Below, in pieces: positions 42,242 to 52,201 of a DNA stretch of 64,000 nucleotides. Below the pieces are notes generated by a model. It did no database searches. It was not told where the DNA came from and worked only from the letters and a program-made list of their open reading frames with translations. The stretch is taken from positions 62,001 through 126,000 of the forward strand of contig JANIHI010000002.1 of NCBI GenBank assembly GCA_024518585.1, given 5' to 3'. Numbering within the stretch: the stretch's first letter is position 1; each line of letters opens with the position of its first letter. Origin of the DNA: Methanolinea sp. Lineage in GTDB: Archaea; Halobacteriota; Methanomicrobia; Methanomicrobiales; Methanospirillaceae. Made by a program: the position numbers and the translations under genes.

Positions 42242-42721
42242 TCAGCGGTGATAGGACTCTCCCCTGTTGATCCGGCAGGAGCGGTATATCTGCTCGAGGA
42301 GGATGAGGCGTGCGAGCTGGTGGGGAAACGTCATCCGTGAGAACGAGAGCGTGTGGGTGGCAGCAGCGGTCACGGTATCCGGCAGGCCGAGCGGTCCCCC
42401 GATGATGAACGCGATGCGGGAACAGCCCAGGACTTCCCACTTTTTCAGGTTTGCCGCAAGTTCCTCGCTGCTCCAGGGTTCCCCTTCCACTGCGCACACG
42501 ACCCGGATACTGCACCCCGCGGCCGCGGCGAGGACCCGTGACCCCTCCCGGGAGAGGATCTCCTCCTTCTCGCGTTCGCTCATCCGGGGAGGAATTTTTT
42601 CCTCGTCCACCTCGCGCAGCTCGACCCGGACATAGGGCATGATCCGGGCACAATAGTCCCCTATCCCATCCTTCAGGTACTTCTCCCTGACCCGCCCGAC
42701 GCCGATGATCCGGATCTGCAT
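42242..42721 (-). CDS. rlmH: 23S rRNA pseudouridine-1915 N3-methyltransferase RlmH
   Basis: SPOUT methyltransferase acting on helix 69 of 23S rRNA. The 159-residue protein has the start MQIRIIGVGRVREKYLKDGI, the SAM knot IAFIIGGPLGLPD and SFSRMTFPHQLARLILLEQIYR, matching the family over its whole length. Convergent with the radical SAM gene. Confidence 0.93.
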   Translation of the reverse strand: MQIRIIGVGRVREKYLKDGIGDYCARIMPYVRVELREVDEEKIPPRMSEREKEEILSREGSRVLAAAAGCSIRVVCAVEGEPWSSEELAANLKKWEVLGCSRIAFIIGGPLGLPDTVTAAATHTLSFSRMTFPHQLARLILLEQIYRSCRINRGESYHR

Positions 42722-43022
42722 GCGGGAAAAGGGTTGGCCCTCCCGGCAATATACCCTCGGGTATGCCCTTCACTTTCACCCCCCACGGCCGGGATTTAAG
42801 AACCACCCGCCCTCATCCCTGGAGTGAGGAGGCCGAGAGATTCCGACCTCCCTCTGCAACCCTCGAAAGCCACCTTGAATCGGATGGACCCGGTAACTCC
42901 CCACCCTCTTTTCGGGTCCTCCCCCCGCCTGATTAGCTCCACTGCCCCATCTTTTTCGGGGCGGCGGGGTTCCGGCCCGCAGGCGTCATGGTTTCATAAT
43001 TATTTTTAAGAGTTCGGGGAAA
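42722..43022. other. Intergenic region rlmH to khtT-like gene
   Basis: The 301 bases lack a credible protein gene. GATTTAAGAA at about 42794 is TATA-like, followed by a stretch with GGAGG and CCTCC pairing around 42830-42855 that could be an unrecognised small RNA. TAATTATTTTTAAG at about 42998 is the likely promoter of the antiporter genes. Confidence 0.4.
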
Positions 43023-43517
43023 ATGGTGTACATGGCACTCCGTTCTCTCAACCTGCCGGGGATAGGGACAAAATACGAACTTGAAACGGAAAAGAAAGAT
43101 ATTGTCGCCATCTTCTTTCTGAAAAGCGGGAACATCCAGATGTACACCCTCCCCCGTGACGCCCCGGCGCCGGCCGTGGCCGAACTCACCCCCGCTGAGG
43201 CACGCCGGATCGGCGCCATCCTCTCGGGGGCCATCATGGAGGCAGACCAGGAGAGCGTGGAGATCGCCTTTTCGGCACTCTCGGACCTTCGCATCAGCAT
43301 CCACACGTACATCATCGGGAGGCAGTGTGCGGGAAAGAGCCTCGAAGACCTCCAGATCAGGGCCCGGACGGGCGCAACAATCATCGCGGTCTCGCGGGGG
43401 GAGAAGAATATCGTCAATCCCCCGCCCAGTTTCACGTTCGAGGAAGGTGATGCCATCGTTGCCATCGGCGAGGCAGACCAGCTCAAGAGGCTCGAGCAGG
43501 TAATCCTGGTGGCGTAA
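43023..43517 (+). CDS. TrkA-C domain antiporter regulator, KhtT-like
   Basis: A 164-residue soluble protein. The N-terminal half (LPGIGTKYELETEKKDIVAIFFLKSGNIQMY) and the C-terminal TrkA-C domain (GKSLEDLQIRARTGATIIAVSRG, FEEGDAIVAIGEADQLKRLEQ) match KhtT, the ligand-sensing subunit of K+/H+ antiporters. Its stop overlaps the antiporter start by one base. Confidence 0.88.
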   Translation: MVYMALRSLNLPGIGTKYELETEKKDIVAIFFLKSGNIQMYTLPRDAPAPAVAELTPAEARRIGAILSGAIMEADQESVEIAFSALSDLRISIHTYIIGRQCAGKSLEDLQIRARTGATIIAVSRGEKNIVNPPPSFTFEEGDAIVAIGEADQLKRLEQVILVA

Positions 43518-44653
43518 TGGAAGGGATCGTCCTTGCCCTCTCTGTCTGCCTGGTGCTCGCCCTGATCACCAAGAAACTGGCGCTCCCCTCGATCCCCTTC
43601 TACATCATCGCAGGGCTCCTCCTGGGCAAGAGCGGCCTTGCCCTCGTCCACGAAGACAGCATCGCCCTCTTTCTCACTCACCTCGGGCTCCTCTTCCTCC
43701 TTTTCTTCCTCGGCCTCGAGATCAAGCCGGACCGCATATGGAGCAACCAGAGGGCAATTGTCAAGAGCGGTGTGATCGATCTCCATATCAATATCCTGAT
43801 CGGGTTTGTCGCCGCATACGCGCTGGGTTTTTCCCTCTTGGATGCCCTCGTTGTTGCCGCTGCCTTCTTCATCAGCAGCACAGCCATGGCGGTCACATCC
43901 CTCGTCGAGAACAAAAAGCTCCTGATGAGGGAGGCAGAGACCATCGTATGGCTCATGGTCTTTGAGGATATCGTCATTATCCTCGTCCTTGCATTCTTCG
44001 GGTCATCCGGGGAACACCCCGTCCTCATGCTTGCAAAAGTGGTCCTGGTCCTCCTCGTGCTCGTCGTCATCACGCGCGTGGGCAGGGACTACATCATATC
44101 GGTACTGAAGAGGGACGATGAACTGCCCGTGCTCCTGACATTTTCCGCGGTTCTTGGGATTGCCGCCCTTGCCGGCGCATGGAGGATACCCGAGTCATTC
44201 ATGGTGATTGCTTTCGGTACGATCCTTGGGACAATCGATCCCGTTGCCTTCGAGATCCACTCAAGGCCGTTCAAGGACGTTTTCCTGGTCGTCTTCTTCG
44301 TTTTTTTCGGGATTACGACAGACCTCTTTGCCCACGGGGTCTCGCTTGTAGCAATCATCGCAGTGAGCGTCGCTGCGGTCTTTTCCAAGCTTGCATCGGG
44401 GGTCGCCATCGGGAAGGTCATCCATGGTGACCGGGCATCAGGAATGGAGATATGGACGAACACGATTGGCCGCGGCGAGTTCTCCATCGCCATTGCAGCC
44501 ATATGGGGGTCTGCCGTGGTGTCGAGCACCGTTGCGACCATGGTCATTGTCACGTCGATTGTAGGGGCCTTTGCGGCAAAGTACAGCACCCACATCAGGA
44601 CGTTTTTGCTCGGGGTGCGTCCTGAAGGGGGTACCCCTCCCCCACGCAGGTAG
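43517..44653 (+). CDS. CPA2-family cation/proton antiporter, KhtU-like
   Basis: A 378-residue membrane protein with about 11-12 helices. SIPFYIIAGLLLGKSGL and FLLFFLGLEIKPD are the CPA2 hallmarks, followed by FISSTAMAVTSL and IGRGEFSIAIAAIW. It should exchange K+ or Na+ for protons, controlled by the TrkA-C subunit encoded just upstream. The end converges with sepS. Confidence 0.9.
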   Translation: MEGIVLALSVCLVLALITKKLALPSIPFYIIAGLLLGKSGLALVHEDSIALFLTHLGLLFLLFFLGLEIKPDRIWSNQRAIVKSGVIDLHINILIGFVAAYALGFSLLDALVVAAAFFISSTAMAVTSLVENKKLLMREAETIVWLMVFEDIVIILVLAFFGSSGEHPVLMLAKVVLVLLVLVVITRVGRDYIISVLKRDDELPVLLTFSAVLGIAALAGAWRIPESFMVIAFGTILGTIDPVAFEIHSRPFKDVFLVVFFVFFGITTDLFAHGVSLVAIIAVSVAAVFSKLASGVAIGKVIHGDRASGMEIWTNTIGRGEFSIAIAAIWGSAVVSSTVATMVIVTSIVGAFAAKYSTHIRTFLLGVRPEGGTPPPRR

Positions 44654-44695
44654 GGGGAAAAGAACAAGGGTGTGGCGGGCTGGTGGTTGGACCAC

Positions 44696-46276
44696 TCAGA
44701 GAATTTCCGACCGGGCCGCGAAGAAGACAGGCCCCCGGACATCCACCTTCTTCTTCCGGTCCGTGATGTCCCTCATCACGTGGTCTGCGACCCGCAGGTT
44801 GATGTCGCTGGGGAGTTTTGCCACCTTGACCTGGACGTGCACCGGCTCTTGGCACGCCGCCCCCCCCTCGATCCGGGCCGCAGCAAGCATGCTGACAGCA
44901 TCGAGGTAAGAGATGCCGCAGGAGACGCCCTCGGTCCGGACAGCTGACCACTGGGGAGTGTCAGGCACACCGAGGATCGACCCCTGGTAGGCAAAGACCT
45001 CGTTGCCGCATGCCGGCCCAAGGAGCCTTGCCCCCTCCTCCTGCTCCTCCACGAGGACACGGACCTTTGTGCCATTGAGGGGCCCTTCGTATGCAACGAA
45101 CGAGCAGGGCCCGGTCTCTGCGGCATGCTCCCGTGCCGTGCGGGCGATCGCCCGGGAGAGCACTCTCCCTTCCACCGTGGAGGGCTCGCTCCGCACCGTG
45201 ACTCCCCGCGCGATCTCGAGGTCCGAGAGGGGCCTTGGGTGGAACTGGGGGAATACCATCTCCCGTATATCCTGGGCGCTCGTCGTGATCATCGCGAGGC
45301 GTTCCACACCGAGCCCGAGGTTCATGACAGGGATCCCGATACCGTATTCGGCAAGGGCGGAGGGTGAGTACATGCCAAAGGTCGCCACCTCGACCCAGTC
45401 GTGGACGGGATGGCGTGCATAAACCTCGGTCTGGGTGTCAGGCATGTAATACTTTGACCGCTTCTCGTCCGGGCGGAACCGGAAGTCCGTGAAACCGAAT
45501 GCCGAGAGGAGGGCCTCTGCAACGGCTTTTCCCTCCTCGTTGGTCACGTCGTCCCCGGCAACGACGCAGGACGCGGAGTGGTAGCTCATCAGGCGGGTCG
45601 GCCCCTCCTCCTGCTCGCGCCGGAAACAGCGGTCCACGGAAAAGAGCCTCAAGGGCAGCGGGCTCCTCTCCCAGAGGGCAGAAAGGGTAAGGAACCATCC
45701 GCTCGTCATGTGGCTTCGCAGCGTGGACCGGGAAGACCGGGGGGCAAGGTCACGGAAGGCCGAGAAGACCTTCTCGTAGATCTCGACGGTCAGGCCGTCA
45801 TCAATACCGAGGGCCTGGGAGGTTGCGTGGACGAGATCATCTCCGTCGATTGCAGACCGCTTATACTCCTGGAGGATCTGGCGGAGCCTTGCCTCCTCAT
45901 CCGGGGTGACCGGCTTTCCTGTTATCGACGCGATACCCTCGAGCTCTTCCCTCCCTATCCCCTGGTTGGGCCGCTCAAGCCCCCCCAGGTAAAAGACCCT
46001 GTCGAGGACGGCACTTGCCTCGGGACCGAACTGCCTGTAGACGTCCTTTTCTTCGACAATGATGGGGTTGCAGATCTCGGTAAACCCGAGGCGGAGGTAG
46101 GTCTCGCGGAGGCGGTGCACCATCGCGAACACGGGGTGCGGAGCTGCTGCCGGGTAACGGAGCCGGGGGTACAGGTCACCCACACGCGGGGGTGTCAGGA
46201 CAGTGGGACCTTCATGCCAGGCTCTCTCGAAATGTTCGCGGGACCTGGCTTTCCAGGCCTCGGGGTCGAACTTCAT
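44696..46276 (-). CDS. sepS: O-phosphoseryl-tRNA(Cys) synthetase SepRS
   Basis: Charges tRNA-Cys with O-phosphoserine, which a second enzyme (SepCysS, not in this window) turns into Cys-tRNA. The 526-residue class II synthetase starts [20 protein letters not shown] and has [41 protein letters not shown] (motif 2) and [10 protein letters not shown] (motif 3). This pathway is diagnostic of methanogens and relatives. ATGA overlap with taw1. Confidence 0.96.
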   Translation of the reverse strand: MKFDPEAWKARSREHFERAWHEGPTVLTPPRVGDLYPRLRYPAAAPHPVFAMVHRLRETYLRLGFTEICNPIIVEEKDVYRQFGPEASAVLDRVFYLGGLERPNQGIGREELEGIASITGKPVTPDEEARLRQILQEYKRSAIDGDDLVHATSQALGIDDGLTVEIYEKVFSAFRDLAPRSSRSTLRSHMTSGWFLTLSALWERSPLPLRLFSVDRCFRREQEEGPTRLMSYHSASCVVAGDDVTNEEGKAVAEALLSAFGFTDFRFRPDEKRSKYYMPDTQTEVYARHPVHDWVEVATFGMYSPSALAEYGIGIPVMNLGLGVERLAMITTSAQDIREMVFPQFHPRPLSDLEIARGVTVRSEPSTVEGRVLSRAIARTAREHAAETGPCSFVAYEGPLNGTKVRVLVEEQEEGARLLGPACGNEVFAYQGSILGVPDTPQWSAVRTEGVSCGISYLDAVSMLAAARIEGGAACQEPVHVQVKVAKLPSDINLRVADHVMRDITDRKKKVDVRGPVFFAARSEIL

Positions 46277-47142
46277 GCGACACGCTCCAGGCAGACAACG
46301 AGGCTTGCCGCATTTTCATCCCTGATCCGGTAATCAGAGCCCCGTGCAATCTCTCCCGCAAACGCTTTCACATCGGCAAAGCTCGGCATGTTCTCCCGAT
46401 CCAATCTTTTTCTACTGTATCCCAGAAACATATATCCCTTCACCTCCACGTACCATGCCCCGGAGTCCTGCACCATCCGTGCGTAGGCTTCCGGTGCGAA
46501 GTCGTTGTACCCCTTGACAAGGGTGATCCTGACTGCCGACCTCCGCCTGCCGAGAAGGAGGAGGCTCTCCCGGATGGAGTCCCAGTAGTCCTCCTCCGGC
46601 CTGCAGAGCGAAAGGTAGGTCTCCCTGTCCGGGGCAACGAGCGAGACATACATCTGGAACGGCCGGCAGTGGGAGAGGACATCCGGCCGTGTACCGTTGC
46701 TTACAAGGAACGTGGAGTAACCATTCTGCGAGAGGAGGTCGATGAGCCCGGGGAGGGAGGGGTAGAGCGTGGGCTCTCCCGAGAGTGATATCGCGACGTG
46801 CCGCGGGTCCAGTGCCTCCGAGAACCGCTCCGGCGTGACGTAGGGGGAGACCTTGTAACCGGAGAGTGCCCGCTTCTGGAGGGGACGGATTCGCTCGAGT
46901 ATCTCGGCAGGCGTGCACTCCCTCTCCCCGGGATAGACATGCTCACATGACCTCCAGCAGAAGAGACACCGCTGGTTACACCGGAGGGTGGGTGTCATCT
47001 GGACGCAGCGGTGGCTCTCAATCCCATAGAACTGGTTCTTGTAGCACTTCCCCTCCCCCCGCAATGCCTTCTTGCACCAGAGGCAGGGCTTGAGGGCGGC
47101 GGACGACCCCTCCCGGAAGAACTGGTACCCCTGCCGGCGCAA
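46273..47142 (-). CDS. taw1: 4-demethylwyosine synthase Taw1 (TYW1)
   Basis: Radical SAM enzyme that builds the tricyclic base precursor of wyosine at G37 of tRNA-Phe from pyruvate. CLWCKKAL...[18 protein letters not shown] supplies the extra-cluster Cys residues, and [10 protein letters not shown] is the radical SAM motif. Start is uncertain: no ATG or GTG precedes the conserved LRRQGYQFF, so a TTG four bases after the argS stop was chosen; another TTG at 47196 would overlap argS by 50 bases. Confidence 0.9.
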   Translation of the reverse strand: MRRQGYQFFREGSSAALKPCLWCKKALRGEGKCYKNQFYGIESHRCVQMTPTLRCNQRCLFCWRSCEHVYPGERECTPAEILERIRPLQKRALSGYKVSPYVTPERFSEALDPRHVAISLSGEPTLYPSLPGLIDLLSQNGYSTFLVSNGTRPDVLSHCRPFQMYVSLVAPDRETYLSLCRPEEDYWDSIRESLLLLGRRRSAVRITLVKGYNDFAPEAYARMVQDSGAWYVEVKGYMFLGYSRKRLDRENMPSFADVKAFAGEIARGSDYRIRDENAASLVVCLERVA

Positions 47143-47146
47143 CGCG

Positions 47147-48811
47147 TCACATGGTTGCGAGTGGAACGATGCCAAGGGCCTGCAACGCCTCCGCAAGTGT
47201 ATTCTGGGTAGCCCTGACCAGGGTCAGCCGGGAATCGCGGGCGGTCCCCTCGCTCCTGAGCACGGGGACGAAGTGGTAGAACGTATTGAAGAGGTCTGCC
47301 AGTTCCCTCGCGTATGCTGCCAGGATGTGGGGCTTTAAGTCCCTGACAACGTTCTCCATCACGAGGGGGAAGCGGATGATGTGCCGGGCGAGGGCGAGTT
47401 CATGGGGGTCCTCTGGTGCATATGCAAACCCAAACGTCCCTGCCTTTTCCAGGATGCTGCACGCCCGCGCATGGGCATACTGGATGTAGGGGCCGCTCTG
47501 CCGTTCGAAATCGAGGGCCTCCTTCCAGTCAAAGACCGTGCTCTTGTCAGGGGATATCTTCACGATGTCATAGCGGATCGCTGCAAGGGCCACGGATCGC
47601 GCGATCTCCTCCTTCTGGGCCTCCGGGAGCTCGGGCCTGCGTGATGCGACCTCCCCGTACGCCCTCCGCGTGACCTCGTCGAGGAGGTCGTCGGCGGACA
47701 CGAACGTGCCGGCCCGGGTACTCATTGACCCCTCCGGGAGGGAGACAAACTCGAAGTGGACGATCTCCGGCGGGCGTTCCCCGAGGAGCCGGAGCGTGGT
47801 GACGAGCTGGGCACCGATCAGCTTGTGGTCGGCACCGAGGACGTCGATGACGCGGTCATAGTTCCGTGACTTCCACGTATGGTAGGCAAGGTCCCGGGCC
47901 GCATACACGGATGTCCCATCGCTCCTGCGCAGCACGTACTCCTTGGCAAATCCAAACGCCGAGAGGTCGAGCCAGAGCTTGCCGTCGTGCCGGCACTCTT
48001 CCATGTGGGATATCTTTGAAAGGACCCTCTCTGTATCCCCGTTCCGGATGAAATCACTCTCCCACACAAACCGATCGTGCTTTGCACCGAGCCTGTCGAG
48101 GGTGACGCGGAACCCTTCCAGGCATTCCGTGACGGCAGAGCGGAAGAGCCTGACGGTTGCAGGGTCCCCGGACTCGACGAGCTGCATCAGGCGGTCCACC
48201 TCGGCGACGCACTCCGGTCTCTTCTCGAGTTCCCTGTTGGCGGCAATGTAGATCCGTGCGACGTGGTGGTCCCCCTTCTCGCCCGGGACAGGGTTATCAG
48301 GGATGTTCTGGAACCCCCAGACCACGATTGCGATCTGGCGGCCCATGTCATTGACGTAGTACTGGACTTCGAGGGGGTACCCCGCTTTCCGGAGGCAGCG
48401 GGCCAGCGTGTCTCCGATGATCGTGTTGCGGATATGGCCGACGTGGAGGGGACCGTTCGGGTTGGCACTCGTGTGCTCGAGGACGACCCGTTCCTGCCGC
48501 GGGGGGAAAGAGCCGTAGCCGGGGTGCGTGGCATCCTGAATCGCGCGCTCCTGGATCGCGGGACCGAGCTGGAAGTTGATGTAGGGGCCGGCGGCCTCGA
48601 TCAAAATACCCTCCATGTCGGCCCGCTGCGACAGACGGGCCGCGATATCCCTGGCTATCTCGGCAGGAGGTCTCCTCATCTTCTTTGCGAGCGAGAACGC
48701 GACGGTGCTCGCCAGGTCAGCGTGGGCACCACCATCGGCCAGGAAGACCTCGTCCTGGCCACAGACCTCCTTTAAGGCAGCGCCGATGGAAAAGTAAAGC
48801 CGCGAAAGCAT
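47147..48811 (-). CDS. argS: Arginyl-tRNA synthetase
   Basis: Class I synthetase, 554 residues. The N-terminal Add-1 domain is followed by HTSANPNGPLHVGHIRNT (HIGH-type motif), LRRSDGTSVYAARDLAYH and the anticodon-binding C-terminus. KMSKS is replaced by the weak MSTRAG seen in many archaeal ArgRS. It begins five bases after prf1. Confidence 0.95.
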   Translation of the reverse strand: MLSRLYFSIGAALKEVCGQDEVFLADGGAHADLASTVAFSLAKKMRRPPAEIARDIAARLSQRADMEGILIEAAGPYINFQLGPAIQERAIQDATHPGYGSFPPRQERVVLEHTSANPNGPLHVGHIRNTIIGDTLARCLRKAGYPLEVQYYVNDMGRQIAIVVWGFQNIPDNPVPGEKGDHHVARIYIAANRELEKRPECVAEVDRLMQLVESGDPATVRLFRSAVTECLEGFRVTLDRLGAKHDRFVWESDFIRNGDTERVLSKISHMEECRHDGKLWLDLSAFGFAKEYVLRRSDGTSVYAARDLAYHTWKSRNYDRVIDVLGADHKLIGAQLVTTLRLLGERPPEIVHFEFVSLPEGSMSTRAGTFVSADDLLDEVTRRAYGEVASRRPELPEAQKEEIARSVALAAIRYDIVKISPDKSTVFDWKEALDFERQSGPYIQYAHARACSILEKAGTFGFAYAPEDPHELALARHIIRFPLVMENVVRDLKPHILAAYARELADLFNTFYHFVPVLRSEGTARDSRLTLVRATQNTLAEALQALGIVPLATM

Positions 48812-48815
48812 GCTC

Positions 48816-50090
48816 TCAATACCCCGTCCTGTACCTGAGCAATGCCGCAATACCACCAAAGGCGGAATAGAGCATCGATCCCTCCTCGAAGTCGTCAGAG
48901 ATGATCTCCACGCGCGTGCTGGTCTGGTCGGCAAGATTCGTGAGTTCCTCGATGATGTCCGTCTCCTCGTCAACGACCAGGGGACCACTGCAGGCCTTGC
49001 AGGTGTGGGACGCAATGATGTCCTGGACGGTCTTTCCCGGTTCCAGCTGGATCGTCCGTTCCTCGGAATGCCCGCAGGCCTGGCAGCGGACCCTGACACG
49101 GGACTTCCGGAGGGAGGCAGACAGGAGGAGGATGTCAACGGATCCCATGGCAAGGTTCTTTCGCACGCTCTCCTCGCCGTATGCCGCAAGCCCCTCCTCC
49201 TTGACGAGTTCCTTGAGGAACCGGTTCATCAGTTCCTTCTCCTTGATCACCTCCACCCCCTTCAACGCATCGCGGGCCGCGTCCACGAGTTCGGAAAGCC
49301 CGCTCTCGTTCGTGTAGGCAACGTCAAAGAGGCCGATGATCCTCTTCTGGATCTCGTGGTGGAGGTACTGTCCGGCCTCGAACTCCTCCTTGGTCGGGCT
49401 CGGGCCACCGATCAGGACGCCCTTGAACCGCTCGAAAAAGTCCTTCTCGGCGAGGAAGATGGCACTGGCACGTTCCCCTATCTTCGTGTAGAACTCGTGG
49501 ATGGCAATCTCCCGGAGCCGCTGGAACCGGACGCTGGACTGCCCGCCCTTCCTCTGCTTTCCCGGAACCGTGGACGTGACACCCCCGACGGGCTCGATGC
49601 GGTTCCCCCGGAGGAAACCCCAGTAGGCCTCGCGGCGGTCGAGCACGAGGAGCCCGTAAACGTTCTTCTCCTCGAGCATCTGCATGAGCGGCTCGAGTTC
49701 AAAGACCGAGCTGCAGCGGTACATGTAGAGGTTGAGCGGTTCGGGTGGCTCGATGATGGTGCACTCGAGGTCTGTCCTGTCCCCCTGGAGCTGGATCGTC
49801 CCGCAGAAGACTGCCATCCCGTGCGGCGGCGGGTTCCTGTAATACTTGAGCCGTGAGAGGATCGAGGAGATGGCGCTCTGGACGTTGGTCCGGGTCTGCT
49901 TGCTCTTGATGTTTGAACACTGCCCGTACTCGTCGCGGAGCTGGGCGACGACGTCATGGATCTGCTTGTCGGGAGGGATATAGAGGGATATGAGTTCCGT
50001 TCCGCTGCCCTGCTTGGACTGGAGCTTCTCGAGGGTCTTCTTGAACTCGTACTTCCTGCGCCCCTCGTCCATCTCCTGGGTCTCGGTCAT
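48816..50090 (-). CDS. prf1: Peptide chain release factor aRF1
   Basis: Recognises all three stop codons and releases the peptide. The 424-residue protein has the stop-decoding CSNIKSKQTR (NIKS) in domain 1, the catalytic GKQRKGGQSSVRF (GGQ) in domain 2, and a zinc-ribbon (CQACGHSEER...CKACSGPL) in domain 3. GGGGGGAAG precedes the ATG. Its TATA (CAAATTTATGG near 50145) lies inside the end of the next gene. Confidence 0.96.
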   Translation of the reverse strand: MTETQEMDEGRRKYEFKKTLEKLQSKQGSGTELISLYIPPDKQIHDVVAQLRDEYGQCSNIKSKQTRTNVQSAISSILSRLKYYRNPPPHGMAVFCGTIQLQGDRTDLECTIIEPPEPLNLYMYRCSSVFELEPLMQMLEEKNVYGLLVLDRREAYWGFLRGNRIEPVGGVTSTVPGKQRKGGQSSVRFQRLREIAIHEFYTKIGERASAIFLAEKDFFERFKGVLIGGPSPTKEEFEAGQYLHHEIQKRIIGLFDVAYTNESGLSELVDAARDALKGVEVIKEKELMNRFLKELVKEEGLAAYGEESVRKNLAMGSVDILLLSASLRKSRVRVRCQACGHSEERTIQLEPGKTVQDIIASHTCKACSGPLVVDEETDIIEELTNLADQTSTRVEIISDDFEEGSMLYSAFGGIAALLRYRTGY

Positions 50091-50127
50091 CCCGCTCTTC
50101 CCCCCTGCTGCAAAGCTTCAATACATT

Positions 50128-51024
50128 TCAACCCGCGGGGCCATAAATTTGCGCACATTTCCCGAGTATCAGCTCGTGTACTTCCGCATTTGAACCGTGT
50201 GTCCCGTTGAAGGAGAAGAACTCCTTTGGTTCGGGTAGGGCCAAAAAGAACTCCTGGCCCCGGGAGAAGGGGATGATGGGGTCACCGGCTGCATGGAAGA
50301 TCCAGGACGGGCGGGGAGAGAGCCGTTGGGCCTGAATCTCGGGGTCGACAGAGAGGAGGAACCGCCGTGGGTCTCCCGTGTACTTCGCCCCCGCACGGGA
50401 GAACCCGGAGGTCGAGATACCGATGTACCCGGCAAAAGCAGGGTCGACCCCGGCGGCAACCGCTGCATACCGCCCGCCGTTGCTCTCCCCCATGGCATAG
50501 ACAGGGAGGGGAGGCACTCTTTGGAACTTCTCATCGAGGTACTTCCTGGCAGTCACCATGTCACAGACGGAGAGGTAGTACTGTGGCCAGGCCCCGGTCG
50601 AAAATTTCGAAAAGTCGCGCTCGAGGTCAAGGGGGTAGCCTGCAGTCTCCCCGCCATTCCCCCGCACGTCCAGGACGAGGAATGCGTAACCTTTCTCTGC
50701 GTACAAAAGAGCTTGGGAGATATAGCCCTCCTTTTTTACCCCCGCACCCGGGGAGAGGACGAACCCCGCCCGGGGGGACGGGGGATAGGCGGCGAGGGCA
50801 TACACATCCCCCCCGCTGCACAGGAAGACAATGCGGGAGACTGTCACGTCGCCGTATCGTTCCTGCGGTGTTTCATTGGCGGTGCACGGGGGGCACTCGA
50901 GCGTGAGCATCCCGGAATCATCGACGCTGTATCCTGCCGGGGGAAGGGCACTCCTCTCGCTGCACCCGGCGGCGAGGAGGACGGCAAGGAGGGAGAGGCA
51001 GATGAGAGGAGCAAATACTCTCAT
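50128..51024 (-). CDS. Secreted alpha/beta-hydrolase lipoprotein
   Basis: A 298-residue exported hydrolase. Signal with lipobox LLAAGCS, then the alpha/beta fold: GFVLSPGAG, FLVLDVRGNGGETAG, the nucleophile elbow AMGESNGGRYA (Ser), HAAGDPIIPF (Asp) and FNGTHGSNAE (His). Family members are peptidases or esterases; the substrate is unknown. The ATG overlaps the NUDIX stop as ATGA, which fixes the start. Confidence 0.83.
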   Translation of the reverse strand: MRVFAPLICLSLLAVLLAAGCSERSALPPAGYSVDDSGMLTLECPPCTANETPQERYGDVTVSRIVFLCSGGDVYALAAYPPSPRAGFVLSPGAGVKKEGYISQALLYAEKGYAFLVLDVRGNGGETAGYPLDLERDFSKFSTGAWPQYYLSVCDMVTARKYLDEKFQRVPPLPVYAMGESNGGRYAAVAAGVDPAFAGYIGISTSGFSRAGAKYTGDPRRFLLSVDPEIQAQRLSPRPSWIFHAAGDPIIPFSRGQEFFLALPEPKEFFSFNGTHGSNAEVHELILGKCAQIYGPAG

Positions 51025-51530
51025 GTCCATCCCCCCATGCACCGGCAGACCAGGCAGATCGTCTTTGCATCGCAGATGCGGCCGTCCCGGACCATTGTCA
51101 GGAGCTCGCCCCATGGTACTTTTTCGGTCTCAATGACCTCGTCCTCGTCCTTTTCGTGGAGGGTCGAGGGGACAAGACCGCGGGCCTCGTACAGGTAGAT
51201 CACCTCGTCCGAGTAGCCCGGCGTGGTGTAGATCCAGCCCCGCGGGAGGAACTCTTCCGCGCGAAACCCGGTCTCCTCGATCAGCTCACGCCGGGCAGTG
51301 GCGATGGGCTCTTCACCGGGCTCGAGGGTCCCGGCCGGCGCTTCGAGGATGTACTCCCCGATGACGAACCGGAACTGCCGGATGAGGCAGCAGGACCCGT
51401 CATCGAAAAACGGGAGAATCGCAACGGCATTCCCGGGGTGGACAGAGACCCTCTCGACCTGTCTCCCGTTGGGAAGGGTGTACTCCCTCTTCTCGACCGA
51501 CAGCCTCTTTCCCCTGTAGAGTTCTGTCAT
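51021..51530 (-). CDS. NUDIX hydrolase, ADP-ribose pyrophosphatase type
   Basis: A 169-residue NUDIX protein. The Nudix box is [23 protein letters not shown], followed by [13 protein letters not shown] as in ADP-ribose pyrophosphatases. Probably hydrolyses ADP-ribose to AMP and ribose-5-phosphate. Both ends overlap neighbours as ATGA (queC upstream, hydrolase downstream). Confidence 0.9.
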   Translation of the reverse strand: MTELYRGKRLSVEKREYTLPNGRQVERVSVHPGNAVAILPFFDDGSCCLIRQFRFVIGEYILEAPAGTLEPGEEPIATARRELIEETGFRAEEFLPRGWIYTTPGYSDEVIYLYEARGLVPSTLHEKDEDEVIETEKVPWGELLTMVRDGRICDAKTICLVCRCMGGWT

Positions 51531-52198
51531 TCCTCGCTCCTGTAGGGCAGGGGGTCTTTTATCCCCAGCGCAAAAAATGCCGCCTGGCGGAAGTGGCAGG
51601 CCCCGCAGACACCGCACGCGACGTCTTCTGCCTGGTAACAGGACCAGGTATGCTCGTAGGGGACATGGAGGGACAGCCCGAGGGAGAGGATATCTCTCTT
51701 GGACAGGTTGACAAAGGGCGTGACAAGGCGGATACGGCCACCGCTCCGGGTCCCGGTATCGATCGCCCGCTGGAACGCCTCGATGAACGCCGGCCTGCAG
51801 TCCGGGTACCCGCTGTAGTCCTGGGCCTGGACGCCGATGAAGATGGCATCCGCGTCCCGCGACTCGGCATAGCTGGTCGCAATCGCGAGGAGGTTTGCAT
51901 TCCGGAACGGGACGTAGGTGTTTGGAATCCCCTCCCTTTCCGGGTCATAGGGTTCCACGGGGATCGCGTGGTCCGTGAGGCTGCTCTTCCCAAAGAGGGA
52001 GAGGTAGGTGAGGTCCACCTCAAGGTACTCCTCGGCATTGAGGAGACGGGCAATGGTCCTCGCGCAGGAGCGTTCCTTCTCCTCCGTCCTCTGTCGGTAA
52101 TTGAAGTGGAGGGCGAGGATCTTATACCCCCTCTCCCGGGCGAGGTAGGCAAGGGTCGTTGAGTCCATCCCTCCCGAGAGGAGGCAGACCGCCTTCAC
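51527..52198 (-). CDS. queC: 7-cyano-7-deazaguanine synthase QueC
   Basis: Makes preQ0, the base inserted into archaeal tRNA to form archaeosine. The 223-residue protein has the ATP loop [12 protein letters not shown] (residues 6-17) and the zinc site [15 protein letters not shown]. It lies three bases after queE. Confidence 0.95.
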   Translation of the reverse strand: MKAVCLLSGGMDSTTLAYLARERGYKILALHFNYRQRTEEKERSCARTIARLLNAEEYLEVDLTYLSLFGKSSLTDHAIPVEPYDPEREGIPNTYVPFRNANLLAIATSYAESRDADAIFIGVQAQDYSGYPDCRPAFIEAFQRAIDTGTRSGGRIRLVTPFVNLSKRDILSLGLSLHVPYEHTWSCYQAEDVACGVCGACHFRQAAFFALGIKDPLPYRSEE

Positions 52199-52201
52199 TG
52201 C

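Noticed and set aside
42824-43009. 61-codon open frame and tRNA-like appearance between rlmH and the antiporter
   Set aside because: The protein is Pro/Ser/Arg-rich shadow-like sequence, and no T-arm or cloverleaf can be formed.
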